Source of the DNA: Streptomyces avicenniae
Lineage (GTDB): Bacteria > Actinomycetota > Actinomycetes > Streptomycetales > Streptomycetaceae
NCBI RefSeq assembly: GCF_000719135.1
Contig: NZ_JOEK01000001.1
Span: 816,244 to 880,243 of the forward strand
Length of the DNA: 64,000 nt
Reading direction: 5' to 3'
In this document: in pieces, positions 45,106-54,906 of the stretch
Layout: each line of letters opens with the position of its first letter
How positions within the stretch are numbered: position 1 is the first letter of the stretch
Notes under the pieces: generated by a model
Seen by the model: only the letters and a program-made list of their open reading frames with translations
Told to the model about the DNA's origin: nothing
Databases searched by the model: none
Made by a program: the position numbers and the translations under genes

Positions 45106-46044
45106 TTACACGCCTGCTGAGCCGTACGTGCCCTCGCTGCCGAGGGGGAACGGGCTCTTTGCGACGAACGCATTGCCCTCCGGCCACATGGCGGCGATGT
45201 GAATGGCCGCGCAGAGATCGAGGAGGTCTTTGCGCGGCTGCTCGGGCAACAAAATGGCACAGTCGGGGGATGGTGTGAGGAAACGCCGGTAGTCCAGGAG
45301 CTGGCCGATCGCCATTCTTATGGCGTCACGCGTCACGCTGCCCTTTGCCTCGACAAGGACATTGTCGGTCTTATCGAAGAGGTCGGTTCGGAGAGCCGAG
45401 AGCTCGCCAGCGGGAATGATGCGATTGCGTAGGACTTCATGGCCTGCCGCCTCCAGATAAGCCCCCAGGCGCTGCACGAGTTCGCTTTCGCGGCGCTGGG
45501 CGACGTAAGGCTCCTTTGTTGCAGGGTTGATCGTGCTGGACGGCGTTTTATGCTGCTCAAGTGGCGCGTACTCGACGCGTAGTTCGGGCGAGTCTTCGAA
45601 GGACGTCTTGCTGGAGAAGGGCGCCGTCTCGCCAAGGGGCCGCAGTCGGAAGATGATCATCTTCCTGAGCTCCTTGTTGCGGTCAAGTGCATCTACTTCG
45701 CGCCACGGGCCAACTTCGGTGAGGACGAACTCGCCCACATGCTCAACAATGGTGGGCTTTACCGTGCGGAACAGATGGAGTGGCCGGCCGCTCTTCGCGT
45801 GGGTGAGTACAGCCCGATTTCCTCGCTTCATGACTTGGTCGCCCGTTTGGCCTTCGCCGCTGTAGTAGAACAGCCCGTCGAGTCCCCAGCCATCCTCATA
45901 CCCGTTCTCTTCGCCGCCTTCAGGATCGGTGAAGAGGAGAATCGGCCCTCCCTTGGTGGGGGCGATGCCCGATTGGGAATTTCCGCCGAGTTGCTGATGT
46001 ACCTCTCGCCTGCTCAGCTGCTTACCCACTGGAATGCTTATCAT
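45106..46044 (-). CDS. Predicted modification-dependent restriction endonuclease (ScoMcrA-like head + PD-(D/E)XK)
   Basis: This 312-residue protein has two parts. The N-terminal half (PVGKQLSRREVHQQLGG, ENGYEDGW, FYYSGEGQTGDQ, RGNRAVLTHAKSGRPLHLF) resembles the SRA/ScoMcrA-type head domain of modification-dependent nucleases. The C-terminal half has LRTDLFDKTDNVLVEAKGS, a D...ExK core of PD-(D/E)XK nucleases. Base composition is far below the neighbours: 45361-45420 has 34 G/C in 60. This suggests recent acquisition. No methyltransferase is adjacent, fitting type IV restriction. The ATG at 46044 has GGAGGGGG upstream. Confidence 0.7.
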   Translation of the reverse strand: MISIPVGKQLSRREVHQQLGGNSQSGIAPTKGGPILLFTDPEGGEENGYEDGWGLDGLFYYSGEGQTGDQVMKRGNRAVLTHAKSGRPLHLFRTVKPTIVEHVGEFVLTEVGPWREVDALDRNKELRKMIIFRLRPLGETAPFSSKTSFEDSPELRVEYAPLEQHKTPSSTINPATKEPYVAQRRESELVQRLGAYLEAAGHEVLRNRIIPAGELSALRTDLFDKTDNVLVEAKGSVTRDAIRMAIGQLLDYRRFLTPSPDCAILLPEQPRKDLLDLCAAIHIAAMWPEGNAFVAKSPFPLGSEGTYGSAGV

Positions 46045-46108
46045 CGCGTGCGCCCCCTCCAAGCCAGTGCAGGGGAGAAACTGTACGGAGCCGGGGGAGC
46101 GGATGTCA

Positions 46109-46681
46109 TCACCCTGCCGCGCGGGTCAGGAGGGTCAGGGTCGTGCCCGTCGCTATCGCCAGCGACGTCCCGGCCGGGGAGAAGCCCGCCGCCCGCAGGT
46201 CGGCGTGCGCCGTGCGGTGGATCAGCCACCAGTCGCCGCCCGCCGGCCCGTGGCACAGGCCGCCGTCGCGCGAGAGGAGGACGCGGTGGTGCGGCCAGTC
46301 CGGCGCGACGACGTCCACCGTCCAGCCGTCGCCCGTCGTCATGTGCAGCCCGCCGCCGTAGACGCCCGCGATGCGGACCGGGTTGCCGGTCAGCGGGCCG
46401 AGGCCGGGGCAGGTGAGGTGGGGTCCGGCCGGTTCGCTGACGTCCGGGTCGGGGTCGCGGTCGCGCGCGAGCAGCGCGCCGGTCGCCGCGTCGATGACGC
46501 CGTGCCCCGTCAGGGAGACGACCATCAGCAGCTCCCGCCCGGTGTCCGGCTCGGTGGCGAAGCCGACGCCGAGCAGCCCGCCGATCGCCATGGCCAGGAC
46601 CTGGCGCCACGGCCGCGGCGCGGGGGAGACGGGGGCCGCGAGGAAGCGTTCGCGGAGCTGCTGCTGGTGTTCGGTGAACAT
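46109..46681 (-). CDS. Hypothetical protein, beta-rich
   Basis: This 190-residue protein has no signal or clear membrane helix; one moderately hydrophobic stretch lies at about 26-42. Strand-like repeats such as GVYGGGLHMTTGDGWTVDVVAPD and LLSRDGGLCHGPAGGDWWLIHRT suggest a small beta-propeller fragment or beta-sandwich. I do not recognise a family. It is 64 bases downstream of nothing on its strand and upstream of the restriction gene, but its high GC shows it is native rather than transferred with it. Confidence 0.6.
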   Translation of the reverse strand: MFTEHQQQLRERFLAAPVSPAPRPWRQVLAMAIGGLLGVGFATEPDTGRELLMVVSLTGHGVIDAATGALLARDRDPDPDVSEPAGPHLTCPGLGPLTGNPVRIAGVYGGGLHMTTGDGWTVDVVAPDWPHHRVLLSRDGGLCHGPAGGDWWLIHRTAHADLRAAGFSPAGTSLAIATGTTLTLLTRAAG

Positions 46682-46819
46682 GACACCGTCCTACGACGAA
46701 GCGCGAGGCGTGCAGGAGACGTTACGGACCGTGCGCTCCGAGCGCTAGACAGGGAACGTTCACCTGTCCGGTGCTCACGGGTCACGTGGACCACCCCCGC
46801 GCCGGGGCACTCTCGGATC

Positions 46820-48007
46820 ATGAAGTTCAGACTGCGGCCCGGCAGCGTCGCGCGCGCCGAGGATCTGTTCACCGCATGTGTACGGGAGTGCGCCGCGTAC
46901 GTGGCCGCCGGGGACGGCGACCCCGCGCTCGTCACGGCCGTCGGCGCGCTCGTCGTCGAGCACTCCGCCCACGAGCCCTCCGCCGAGCGCGCCTTCGACG
47001 CGCTCCTGCGGACCGGTCAACTCGCGCTCGACGCAGGGGAGATACGGCTCGCCCGGCGCATCGCCGACTCCGCCGTGGCCCTGCGCAGCCGCTCCAAGGG
47101 CGCCTGGCGCCTGCGTGGGGGTGCGCTGGAGGCGGACGGACGTGAGAGCGAGGCCGTGGAGGCGTACGAGCGCTACCAGTCGCTCGCCGCGGGCGGCACC
47201 GACGACGTCGCGCGCCGTGTGGCCGTTCTGCGTGCCAAGCACGCCGCCCTCCTCGCCGCCGACGGCGTCGCGCCCGGTGCCCGCCTGCGCGAGCGTCCGC
47301 GCGAGGAGGTCCGCGCCGTCCTCACCGAGGAGATGGAACGCCGCCTCGCCTCCCACGGCGCCGCCGATCCCGGCACCCGGGTGCTCGCCGAGGCGTTCGG
47401 CACGTACAGCCGCCTCGCCGTGGACGGCGCGATGGCCGACCCGCTGCTCGGCGGCGCCACGCCGCTCGGCGTGGGCGATCTGCGCGGCCAGGTCGAGGGG
47501 CGTACAGTCTGCGTCGTCGCGAACGGCGAGGCCGTCGCGGAGAGCGGGCTCGGCGGGGAGATCGACGGGTACGACGTCGTGGTGCGCGTGGACTCCTTCC
47601 GCCCGCACGCGCCCGGCACCGGCGAACGCGCCGACGTCCACGCCGTCTCGCACCGCAGCGGCGGCCCCGGCTGGCGACGGAGCGTGACGACGCGCCTGGT
47701 GTTCGGCGAGAAGCCGTCCGAGTGGCGCGCCGCCGTCCGCGAGCGGCTGGTGCCCGGCGCGCAGCGCTGGGTCGGCGACCGTACGCTGGCCCGCCCGCTG
47801 CGCGACCCGGCGCTCATCGGCGAGGCGCGCTGGGCGGCGGACGCGAGCACCGCGTTCACCGTCGCGCGGCTGCTGGACTTCCTGGACGTCAGCGAGCGCG
47901 TCGATCTGGTCGGGTTCGGCCTGCCGGGGCAGCTGCGCGAGGAGGAGCGGCAGTGGGTGCAGGCGCACGCCCGGCGGACCGACGGCCTGCGGATCGTGCT
48001 GCGCTGA
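46820..48007 (+). CDS. GT29-like (sialyltransferase-family) glycosyltransferase with TPR-like N-terminus
   Basis: This 395-residue protein has a helical, TPR-like N-terminal half (about 40-170) and a C-terminal domain starting GRTVCVVANGEAVAESGLGGEIDGYDVVVRVDSF, which resembles the sialylmotif region of GT29 enzymes. The segment AFTVARLLDFLDVSERVDLVGFGLP also fits. Donor and acceptor are unknown. It may modify a surface glycan. The 3' end overlaps the convergent protease gene by 119 bases. Confidence 0.65.
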   Translation: MKFRLRPGSVARAEDLFTACVRECAAYVAAGDGDPALVTAVGALVVEHSAHEPSAERAFDALLRTGQLALDAGEIRLARRIADSAVALRSRSKGAWRLRGGALEADGRESEAVEAYERYQSLAAGGTDDVARRVAVLRAKHAALLAADGVAPGARLRERPREEVRAVLTEEMERRLASHGAADPGTRVLAEAFGTYSRLAVDGAMADPLLGGATPLGVGDLRGQVEGRTVCVVANGEAVAESGLGGEIDGYDVVVRVDSFRPHAPGTGERADVHAVSHRSGGPGWRRSVTTRLVFGEKPSEWRAAVRERLVPGAQRWVGDRTLARPLRDPALIGEARWAADASTAFTVARLLDFLDVSERVDLVGFGLPGQLREEERQWVQAHARRTDGLRIVLR

Positions 48008-49157
48008 GGATGGTCGCCGCGGCCACGTCGCGGTGGCGCCACATGCGGGCGAGGAGGTCGCGTTCGTGGGCCGGGAAGTCGTCGCCCGCGACGCCCTGGT
48101 CGGCGCGTTCGCGCAGCAGCGCGAGGGACGTGGCGGCGGCCTGGTAGTCGGCGACGGCGCGCGCGCCCGCCGCGCCGTGCCGCCGCCGCGCGAGCCGCCG
48201 GGAGGCGCCGCGCGCCTGGAGCGAGCCGAGCGCGTCGGGCTCGCCGTCGCTGAGCCAGCCCGCCTCCGTGTAGACGGGCAGGGTGCGGCGGACGCTGCGC
48301 AGCTGCCGCCGTCGTTCGCGCAGGGCCCAGCGGCTCAGCAGCGCGAAGACCGGCAGCATCACGAGGACGTAGACCGCCGCGAAGCCGAAGAACGACAGGG
48401 CGGTGGAGGCGTTCCACACCGAGTGCAGCGCGATGGCGGCGGCGAGGCCGAGCACCGGCAGGCCGCGGCGCCAGCGGCGTGCCTCGGGCGGCAGGGTGGC
48501 GGCGAGGCCGATGGCGGCGCCGGTCAGCGCGGTGAACACCGGGTGCGCGAAGGGCGCGACGAGGATGCGGACGACGAACGTCACCACTGCCGTGGAGTTG
48601 ATCATGCCCGCCGTCCCCGCCATGCGGTCCTGCGTGACGGCGCTGCCGAGGTAGAGGACGTTCTCGGTGAACGCGAAGCCCGTCGCGGACAGCCCGGCCG
48701 TCACGAGCCCCGCGAGCACGCCGTGGAAGACGACAGGACGGTAGAGGAAGAGCAGCAGCACCACAGCGCCCTTCCCCACCTCCTCCACCACGGGCGCCAG
48801 GAGGACGATGCGCAGCATGTCGTCGTGCGCGGGCGTGACGGTGTCGGATGCGCCCGTTATCCAGCGCAGCAGCACCCCGTTCATCACGAGGGCGAGGAAC
48901 GTCGCCGCGCACGCGCCCCAGACGAACGCGAAGAGGAGGGCGCGCGTCGGCTTGGGCGCCACCGCGTCGAGCCGCGCGAAGATCAGGGCGATGAACGGCA
49001 GCGGCAGCAGGGCCAGCCCCACGCCGGACGCGAATCCCTCGGCGCCCGCTTCGTGCCGGATCACCAGGGCGACGATCAGCGCGCACCCGGCCAGTGGGCC
49101 CCAGATGAGCACGGGGGACGGTGAGAACGCGGGGCGTGGGGCGAGCGCGTGGGGCAC
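47889..49157 (-). CDS. PrsW-family intramembrane metalloprotease
   Basis: This 422-residue protein has about eight membrane helices and the PrsW motifs PVVEEVGKG (zinc ligand and catalytic Glu pair), FAFTENVLYL, FAHPVFTALTG and LHSVWN. PrsW proteases cut anti-sigma factors at the membrane in Bacillus. The cytoplasmic tail (about 310-422) is Arg/Ala-rich and ends inside the convergent gene. The GTG at 49157 is a best guess, with only a distant GGGGAG. Confidence 0.85.
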   Translation of the reverse strand: MPHALAPRPAFSPSPVLIWGPLAGCALIVALVIRHEAGAEGFASGVGLALLPLPFIALIFARLDAVAPKPTRALLFAFVWGACAATFLALVMNGVLLRWITGASDTVTPAHDDMLRIVLLAPVVEEVGKGAVVLLLFLYRPVVFHGVLAGLVTAGLSATGFAFTENVLYLGSAVTQDRMAGTAGMINSTAVVTFVVRILVAPFAHPVFTALTGAAIGLAATLPPEARRWRRGLPVLGLAAAIALHSVWNASTALSFFGFAAVYVLVMLPVFALLSRWALRERRRQLRSVRRTLPVYTEAGWLSDGEPDALGSLQARGASRRLARRRHGAAGARAVADYQAAATSLALLRERADQGVAGDDFPAHERDLLARMWRHRDVAAATILSAARSAGRRSAGRAPAPTAAPPRAAAPAGRTRPDRRAR

Positions 49158-49231
49158 CCGCCCGACTCTACGGGCTCCCCGGCCGCCCGGCACAGTGCGG
49201 GCCCGGGGGGTGACGCCGTGTGGTGGGCGCG

Positions 49232-49996
49232 TCAGGCGGTGCGGCGGAAGAGCAGATCGCGGACGACGTGACCCTTCGCCAGCCCCTGCCGTTCGAACCG
49301 CGTCGCCGGTCTGCCCGCGGCGCGTTCCGGCGCCCAGCCGCCGTCGGGGGCGGTGTTGACGAACGACCGACTCGCCGTCAGCACGTCGAGCATCCAGGCG
49401 GCGTACGGCTCCCAGTCGGTGGCGCAGTGCAGCAGGGCGCCCGGTGCCATGCGCGAGGCGGCCAGCTCCACGAACTCGTCCTGCACGATGCGGCGTTTGT
49501 GGTGACGGGTCTTCGGCCAGGGGTCGGGGAAGAACACCCGTACCCCGGCGAGCGCGCCCGGCGGGATCATCTCGCGCAGGAGGATGAGGGCGTCGCCGTT
49601 GGCCACGCGTACGTTGGTCAGGCCGCGCTCGTCGGCGAGGCGCAGCAGGTTGCCCTGGCCGGGGGTGTGGACGTCGCAGGCGAGCACGCCGGTGCCGGGG
49701 TCGGCGGCGGCCATGGCTGCGGTCGCCTCGCCCATGCCGAAGCCGATCTCCAGGACGACGGGCAGGCCGTCGAAGAGGGCGCCGAGGTCGAGGGGGGCGC
49801 GGCCGTCCACCTCCAGGCCCCAGCGGGGCCACAGCCGCAGGAGCGCGTCGCGCTGGGCGGCGGTGACGCGGCTGCGGCGCGGCTGGAAGCTGCGGATGCG
49901 GCGGTCGAAGCGGTCCCCGGCCGGGTCGGCGGCGGGGCCCGCGCCTGGCGGGAACATCGTTCCGGGGATGCCGGAACCGTCGGGGTGCTCGGTCAC
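49232..49996 (-). CDS. trmB: tRNA (guanine-N7-)-methyltransferase TrmB
   Basis: This 254-residue SAM-dependent enzyme makes m7G46 in tRNA. Motifs include the SAM site LEIGFGMGEAT, ACDVHTPGQGNLL, FPDPWPKTRHHKRRIVQ (the TrmB hallmark) and a C-terminal TRFERQGL. The GTG at 49996 is used, with a poor ribosome site. Confidence 0.95.
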   Translation of the reverse strand: MTEHPDGSGIPGTMFPPGAGPAADPAGDRFDRRIRSFQPRRSRVTAAQRDALLRLWPRWGLEVDGRAPLDLGALFDGLPVVLEIGFGMGEATAAMAAADPGTGVLACDVHTPGQGNLLRLADERGLTNVRVANGDALILLREMIPPGALAGVRVFFPDPWPKTRHHKRRIVQDEFVELAASRMAPGALLHCATDWEPYAAWMLDVLTASRSFVNTAPDGGWAPERAAGRPATRFERQGLAKGHVVRDLLFRRTA

Positions 49997-50272
49997 AATG
50001 CGTCCGATTTTACGGTCGTCGGCGTGCGCCGGGCGCGTCGCGTGCGGTCGGTACGGGGCGGGCGCGTGGTGGTGCGGCTGACGTGGTGTCATGGGCGCAT
50101 CGCACGTGCGGAATCCGTGCGGGACCGGGGAACCAGGACGACACCCTGGTTCGTCGGATGATATGACGTGCAGAGGGCACACGCCGGGCCACACCCGGCG
50201 GGACGGCCACCGAACGGTGGCCCGAGTGGACGCCGTACCGCCACGGACGGCGCACGGGAGAGGACGCGAGGC

Positions 50273-51613
50273 ATGTCGGACGGCGATGGCCGCATCGGGC
50301 TCGTGGCCACGGTCGGCGTACTCCTGTTCGGTCTCCTGACCGTCGCGGTCGTCTTCTTCACCCGCGAGGACGCCACCGCCGACGAGGAGGAGGCCCGCGC
50401 GCTCGTCGCCGAGGCGGAGGCCGAGGCCACCAGCACCGAGGCCGCCCCGCCCGCCGCGCTCGGCCGGATCTGGCAGACGCCCGCCGTCCCGTCGGGCGAG
50501 GACGACGGCGGGGCCGATGGGCCGTCCACCGACACCGGCGACCCCGCGCCCCCGATCCGCCTGTGGGTCCACGACAACGCCCTCGCCACCGTCGCCCCCT
50601 CGGGCGTCACCGGCTACGGCACGCTCGACGGCACCGCGCTGTGGACCGCGCCGCCGCCGCCGGAGGCCGGTCCCCTGTGCGCGGCGGGCCAGGGCGTGAA
50701 CGGCTCGGGGCTCGGCGCGGTCCTCCACACGGCCACGGGCGGCGGCTGCTCGCTCCTCAGCGTCATCGACATCGACACCGGCACCACGGTGTGGACCGCC
50801 GACCTGACCGACCCCGACGCGCCGCCCGCCGACCCGGCCGGGGTGACCGTCACGACCGGGGACGCGACCGTCACCGTCAACCTCGACGCCGCGGGCACCC
50901 CCACCGCCTTCCACCGGTTCGACGCCCCCACAGGCGACCCCCTGCCCCCGCCCGCCCCGCCGCAGGACGAGCCGCTCTGCCCGGACGCCGCCGAACCCCA
51001 GGCCATCCGCCACGCGGGCTCCCGCATCGTCGAGCTGACCCGCTGCGTCGGCACCGACGACCTGCTGCTCAACGCCTACGTCACGGACACGGGCGAACTG
51101 GAGTGGACCCACCCGGCGGACGACCCCGCGTTCGCCTTCTCGGGGCTCGCCGCCGGTGACCCCGTCGTCCTGCGCCAGGGCCGCCAGCTCGTGGCCTACG
51201 CCGAGACGGGCGACGAGCTGTGGCGCATGCCCGAGCCGGTCGCGTCCCACGTCACGGGCACCGTCCTGTGCGTCCAGGACGGCCCGGCCGCCGCCGGGCT
51301 GCTCCCGCTCGCCGGGTACGACCTGGCCACCGGCCGCCGCCTGTGGAGCGAGGAGGCCGAGCCGGGCACCCAGCTCTTCGGCGAGGACGACACGGGCGCG
51401 CTGCTCACCGGCCGCGTCACCGGCGACGCGCTGTGGCTCGAATCCCGCGACCCCGCCACCGGCGAGATCACCACGGGCCCCGTCGCCGAACTCCCGGGGC
51501 GCCGCCTCCACGACGGCCTGGTCCTGGCCTACGACGAGTACCAGCTGTACGTCATGGCGTCCGTCGAGACCGACGAGGGCCCGGCGCTGCGCCTGCGCGC
51601 CTACGAGCGCTGA
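50273..51613 (+). CDS. Membrane-anchored PQQ-like beta-propeller protein
   Basis: This 446-residue protein has one membrane helix (about 9-29) and an acidic linker. The extracytoplasmic domain carries repeated propeller motifs, such as GYGTLDGTALWTAP, VIDIDTGTTVWTADL, VTDTGELEWTHP, AYAETGDELWRMP and GYDLATGRRLW. The paired cysteines suggest disulphides outside the cell. Such Streptomyces proteins often sense or scaffold, and the ligand is unknown. GAGGA precedes the ATG. The 276-base gap to divergent trmB holds nothing further I can support. Confidence 0.78.
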   Translation: MSDGDGRIGLVATVGVLLFGLLTVAVVFFTREDATADEEEARALVAEAEAEATSTEAAPPAALGRIWQTPAVPSGEDDGGADGPSTDTGDPAPPIRLWVHDNALATVAPSGVTGYGTLDGTALWTAPPPPEAGPLCAAGQGVNGSGLGAVLHTATGGGCSLLSVIDIDTGTTVWTADLTDPDAPPADPAGVTVTTGDATVTVNLDAAGTPTAFHRFDAPTGDPLPPPAPPQDEPLCPDAAEPQAIRHAGSRIVELTRCVGTDDLLLNAYVTDTGELEWTHPADDPAFAFSGLAAGDPVVLRQGRQLVAYAETGDELWRMPEPVASHVTGTVLCVQDGPAAAGLLPLAGYDLATGRRLWSEEAEPGTQLFGEDDTGALLTGRVTGDALWLESRDPATGEITTGPVAELPGRRLHDGLVLAYDEYQLYVMASVETDEGPALRLRAYER

Positions 51614-51619
51614 CCGCCG

Positions 51620-52846
51620 TCACGCCCCTGCCAGCGCCCGCAGGGCACGGCCCGCGATCTCCTCGCCGATCGGCAGGCACGCCGTCGCGGCGGGCGACGG
51701 CGCGTTGAGCACGTGCACGGTGTGCGGCCCGGAGGCGAAGCGGAAGTCGTCCGCCGGCGTCCCGTCCGGCAGCACCGCCTGCGCCCGCACGCCCGCGGGG
51801 GCGGGCAGGAGGTCGTCCGCCGTCACGGCGGGCAGCAGCCGCCGCACCGCCCGCGCGAACGCGTCGCGCGACCAGGAGCGCCGCAGCTCGCCCGCGCCGT
51901 ACCGCCAGTGCCGCCCGGCCATCCGCCACGCGCCGCCGTACGCCAGCGTCCCGGCCAGCTCACCCCAGCGGACCGTCCGCCGGTCGTACCCCTCGCGCGC
52001 GAGCGCCGGGACCGCGTTCGGGCCGACGTGCACCTCGCCGTCGAGCCCCGCCGTCAGGTGGACGCCGAGGAACGGCAGCGAAGGATCGGGCACCGGATAC
52101 ACCAACCCCCGCACGAGATGCGTCCGTTCGGCCCGCAGCCGGTAGAACTCGCCGCGGAACGGCACCACCCGGAGCCCCGGCTCGTCCCCCGCCAGCCGCG
52201 CCACGTGATCGGCGTACAGGCCCGCGCAGTTGACGAGCGCCCGGGCCCGCAGCACCTCGCCGCGCCCCGTCCGCACCGCCACGCCCACGCCGGGGCGCCG
52301 GTCGATCGCGACGACCTCGGCCGACCGCCGTACGTCGGGCCCTGCCGCCCGCGCCAGCGCCCGCGCCACCGCGCCGAAGTCGCACTGCCCGGTCGTCAGC
52401 ACGCGCAGCGCCGCCAGCCCGCGCACGGCGGGCTCGAACTCCTCGATCTGCGCCGCCCCCAGCTCCCGCACCGGCACCCCGTTGCGCCGCGCGCGCTGCG
52501 CCAGGTCGTGCAGCCTGGGGAGTTCCGCGGGCCGCGTCGCGACGATCAGCTTGCCCGGCACCGCGTGCGGGATGCTGTGCTCCGCGCAGAAGTCCACCAG
52601 CGCCGCGGCGCCGCGCGCCGCGAGACGCGCCTTCAGCGACCCGGGCCGGTAGTACACGCCGCTGTGGATCACCCCGCTGTTGCGGCCGGTCTGATGGCTC
52701 GCCAGGGCCGGTTCCTTCTCCAGGACCGTCACGGCCACGCCGGGCCGCGCGGCACGCAGCGCGTACGCCGTCGCCAGCCCCACGATCCCGCCGCCCACGA
52801 CCAGCACATCACAGTCGTACGACACTCCCGTACGCGCCCGCGTCAT
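51620..52846 (-). CDS. lhgO: L-2-hydroxyglutarate oxidase
   Basis: This 408-residue flavoenzyme oxidises L-2-hydroxyglutarate to 2-oxoglutarate, a metabolite-repair step. The FAD motif is VLVVGGGIVGLATAYAL, followed by HQTGRNSGVIHSGVYY, PGKLIVA, VNCAGLYADHVA and the C-terminal LNAPSPAATACLPIGEEI, all characteristic of LhgO. ATG 52846 is used; a GTG at 52825 is possible. It begins seven bases after the stop of the upstream regulator gene, so the two share a transcript. Confidence 0.9.
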   Translation of the reverse strand: MTRARTGVSYDCDVLVVGGGIVGLATAYALRAARPGVAVTVLEKEPALASHQTGRNSGVIHSGVYYRPGSLKARLAARGAAALVDFCAEHSIPHAVPGKLIVATRPAELPRLHDLAQRARRNGVPVRELGAAQIEEFEPAVRGLAALRVLTTGQCDFGAVARALARAAGPDVRRSAEVVAIDRRPGVGVAVRTGRGEVLRARALVNCAGLYADHVARLAGDEPGLRVVPFRGEFYRLRAERTHLVRGLVYPVPDPSLPFLGVHLTAGLDGEVHVGPNAVPALAREGYDRRTVRWGELAGTLAYGGAWRMAGRHWRYGAGELRRSWSRDAFARAVRRLLPAVTADDLLPAPAGVRAQAVLPDGTPADDFRFASGPHTVHVLNAPSPAATACLPIGEEIAGRALRALAGA

Positions 52847-52853
52847 GCGGCCA

Positions 52854-54281
52854 TCATGCCGGAGCGGCGAGCAGCACGCGTGCCTGCTCCTGCAACTCCC
52901 GCACCGACGGCTCGTGCCCGTACGGCGCGAGGCGGTGCAGCAGGTCCCGCACGTAGTCGGTGGTCCGCGCCGACGAGATGCGGCCCGCCACCTCCACGGC
53001 GCGCGCCCCGACCGCGCACGCCTTGTCGAGATTCCCCGACTCCAGCTCCGCCACGGCCGCGACCACCAGCCGCAGGCCGTGCGACCTGACGAACTCCTCC
53101 GTCGGCTCCGACAGCGCCCGCTCGGTAAAGTGCCGGACCTGGCCTGGCAGTTTGAGGTCGATGTAGCACTCGGCCGCGTCGGCGGCCAGCCGGTCGTGCG
53201 CGTAGAAGTCGAGCCAGCTCGGGTCGTCGTCGCCGTCGCGCGAGCGCTCCAGGAAGCTCTCCGCCGCGGCGAGCGCCCGCCCGCAGCCCGGCGCGTCGTG
53301 CGCCTTCGCCAGGGCGCGCGCCTCGATCAGGTGGAAGAAGCTCATGGTCCGCGCCGTGGCCAGCGACCTGTTGCGCTCCAGCGCCGCCTGCGCGAGGTCC
53401 ACACCCTCCTCGGCGAAGCCCCGGTACGTCGCCTGGAGCGACATCGACGCGAGCACGTAGCCGCCGAGCGGCGCGTCCGCCGCCGCGCGGGCCAGCCGCA
53501 GCGCCTGGATGTAGTACCGCTGCGCGGCCTCCTGCTGGCCGGTGTCGAACGCCATCCAGCCCGCGAGCCGCGTCAGTTCGGCCGTCGCGCGGAACAGCTG
53601 GCGGCCGACCTCGTCCGTGTAGCCGCGCTGGAGCAGCGGCGCCGCGTCCGTCCGCAGGCACTCCGGCACCATCGAGGAACGCCAGTCGCCGCCGCCGTAC
53701 TTGGAGTCCCAGCGGCGGGCCTCCTCGGCGGCCTCCCGCAGCTTCGCCACATCCGAATGGCCGACCCGCCCCGTCGCGCCCTCGCCCGGCTGCCCGCCGG
53801 GCCGCAGCCCCTCCGTGCCGCGCGCGACCGAGGCGTCGGCCTGGCTTATCAGCCAGCGCGACACGGGGCCCGCGTACGCGCTGACGGCGAACGAGCCCGC
53901 GAGCGACTGCCATATGCCCTTGCCCGGCGTGACGTCGAGGCGGAACAGCTCCGTCGCCGCGTCCACCGCGCCCGCCACGTCACGCGGGAACGCGAGCCCC
54001 ACCTCGGGGGCCGGATCGGTGTCGGCCAGCCCGATCTCGTGCAGCGGCACCGGCCGTCCCAGCTTCCCGCTGATCGCCGCCGCGATCAGGTGCGGGGCCG
54101 AGCCCTGAGGGACCATGCCCTTGGTCACCCAGCGGGCGACGGAGGTCTTGTCGTAGCGCAGCGTCAGACCGCGCTGCGCGCCGAGATCGTTGACCCGCCG
54201 GGCGAGACCGGCGTTGCTGATTCCCGCAAGGGCGAGAACCGCACCCAGCTTCTCGTTCGGCCCGCGTTGCTCCCTGGACAT
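52854..54281 (-). CDS. TPR regulator of the Streptomyces sporulation-associated protein type
   Basis: This 475-residue protein has an N-terminal XRE-like DNA-binding part ([26 protein letters not shown] through [12 protein letters not shown]) and a helical TPR-like remainder. It is closely similar to my memory of the conserved Streptomyces protein annotated as sporulation-associated (near SCO4114), and more distantly to NsdA-type repressors of differentiation and antibiotic synthesis. A direct role in development is inferred. The ATG at 54281 is used. Confidence 0.7.
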   Translation of the reverse strand: MSREQRGPNEKLGAVLALAGISNAGLARRVNDLGAQRGLTLRYDKTSVARWVTKGMVPQGSAPHLIAAAISGKLGRPVPLHEIGLADTDPAPEVGLAFPRDVAGAVDAATELFRLDVTPGKGIWQSLAGSFAVSAYAGPVSRWLISQADASVARGTEGLRPGGQPGEGATGRVGHSDVAKLREAAEEARRWDSKYGGGDWRSSMVPECLRTDAAPLLQRGYTDEVGRQLFRATAELTRLAGWMAFDTGQQEAAQRYYIQALRLARAAADAPLGGYVLASMSLQATYRGFAEEGVDLAQAALERNRSLATARTMSFFHLIEARALAKAHDAPGCGRALAAAESFLERSRDGDDDPSWLDFYAHDRLAADAAECYIDLKLPGQVRHFTERALSEPTEEFVRSHGLRLVVAAVAELESGNLDKACAVGARAVEVAGRISSARTTDYVRDLLHRLAPYGHEPSVRELQEQARVLLAAPA

Positions 54282-54906
54282 GCGCGCACCCCTGACACCC
54301 CAACGGCAGCCCCACGACCAGCGCGGGGCCTTCCCGTACCTCCGCCAACCCAGCGTAGTTCGGTGCCTCCTGACCGTTAAGGGGGTGAATCCCGGTTGGC
54401 GTGTTTATGACCGTACGCACGTGCGAGCGCTACCCGGTCCTGCGCCCGTGCACCGGCCATGTGGCCGTGCGCCCGGCCGTGCGCTCTGGCCCCGCGGCGG
54501 GTCCGGCGCTTCCATGGTCACCGCGTGGGTCGGCCCGCTGCGCTCACGGAACCGGCGGGCCGGGGTGAGCCGTCGCCCCCGTCCCCGCGGGCGGCGGACC
54601 GGTCCAGGAGACGGCCGGCGCCTCCAGGACCGTGGGCCCGGTGCCGCCCCGGCACACGGGTCATCCGCCGCCCACCGGCCACACATTGGCCGAAAACCAC
54701 CCGCCGCTCCCGTGCGCTCCGCGCACGCCGGCGTGAACCGTCCACCCCTGGGCGGCAGTTCGCCGCGCCGCGCGAACGACCTCCCCGGTGTGCCCCGTTC
54801 ACCCCCGTCGCATGGCAGCATGGCCCTGGGCACCTGCGCGACGGTCCGGCACCGGACGTCCCCAGGGGAGGCTCCCAAGGCTCCGAACTCACTGGGGGAG
54901 GCGGCG
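54282..54906. other. Divergent intergenic region, no gene seen
   Basis: These 625 bases separate two divergent genes. Short frames exist (for example one opening with ATG at 54407), but none has a ribosome site or protein-like composition. In particular, I see no convincing lasso-peptide precursor, which could have explained the downstream asparagine-synthetase-like gene. The ribosome site GGGGGAG for that gene is at the right edge. Confidence 0.5.

Noticed and set aside
54282..54906. Lasso-peptide precursor upstream of the asparagine-synthetase-like gene
   Set aside because: No short frame has both a ribosome site and a plausible leader-core pattern, and no leader peptidase or RRE protein is adjacent.
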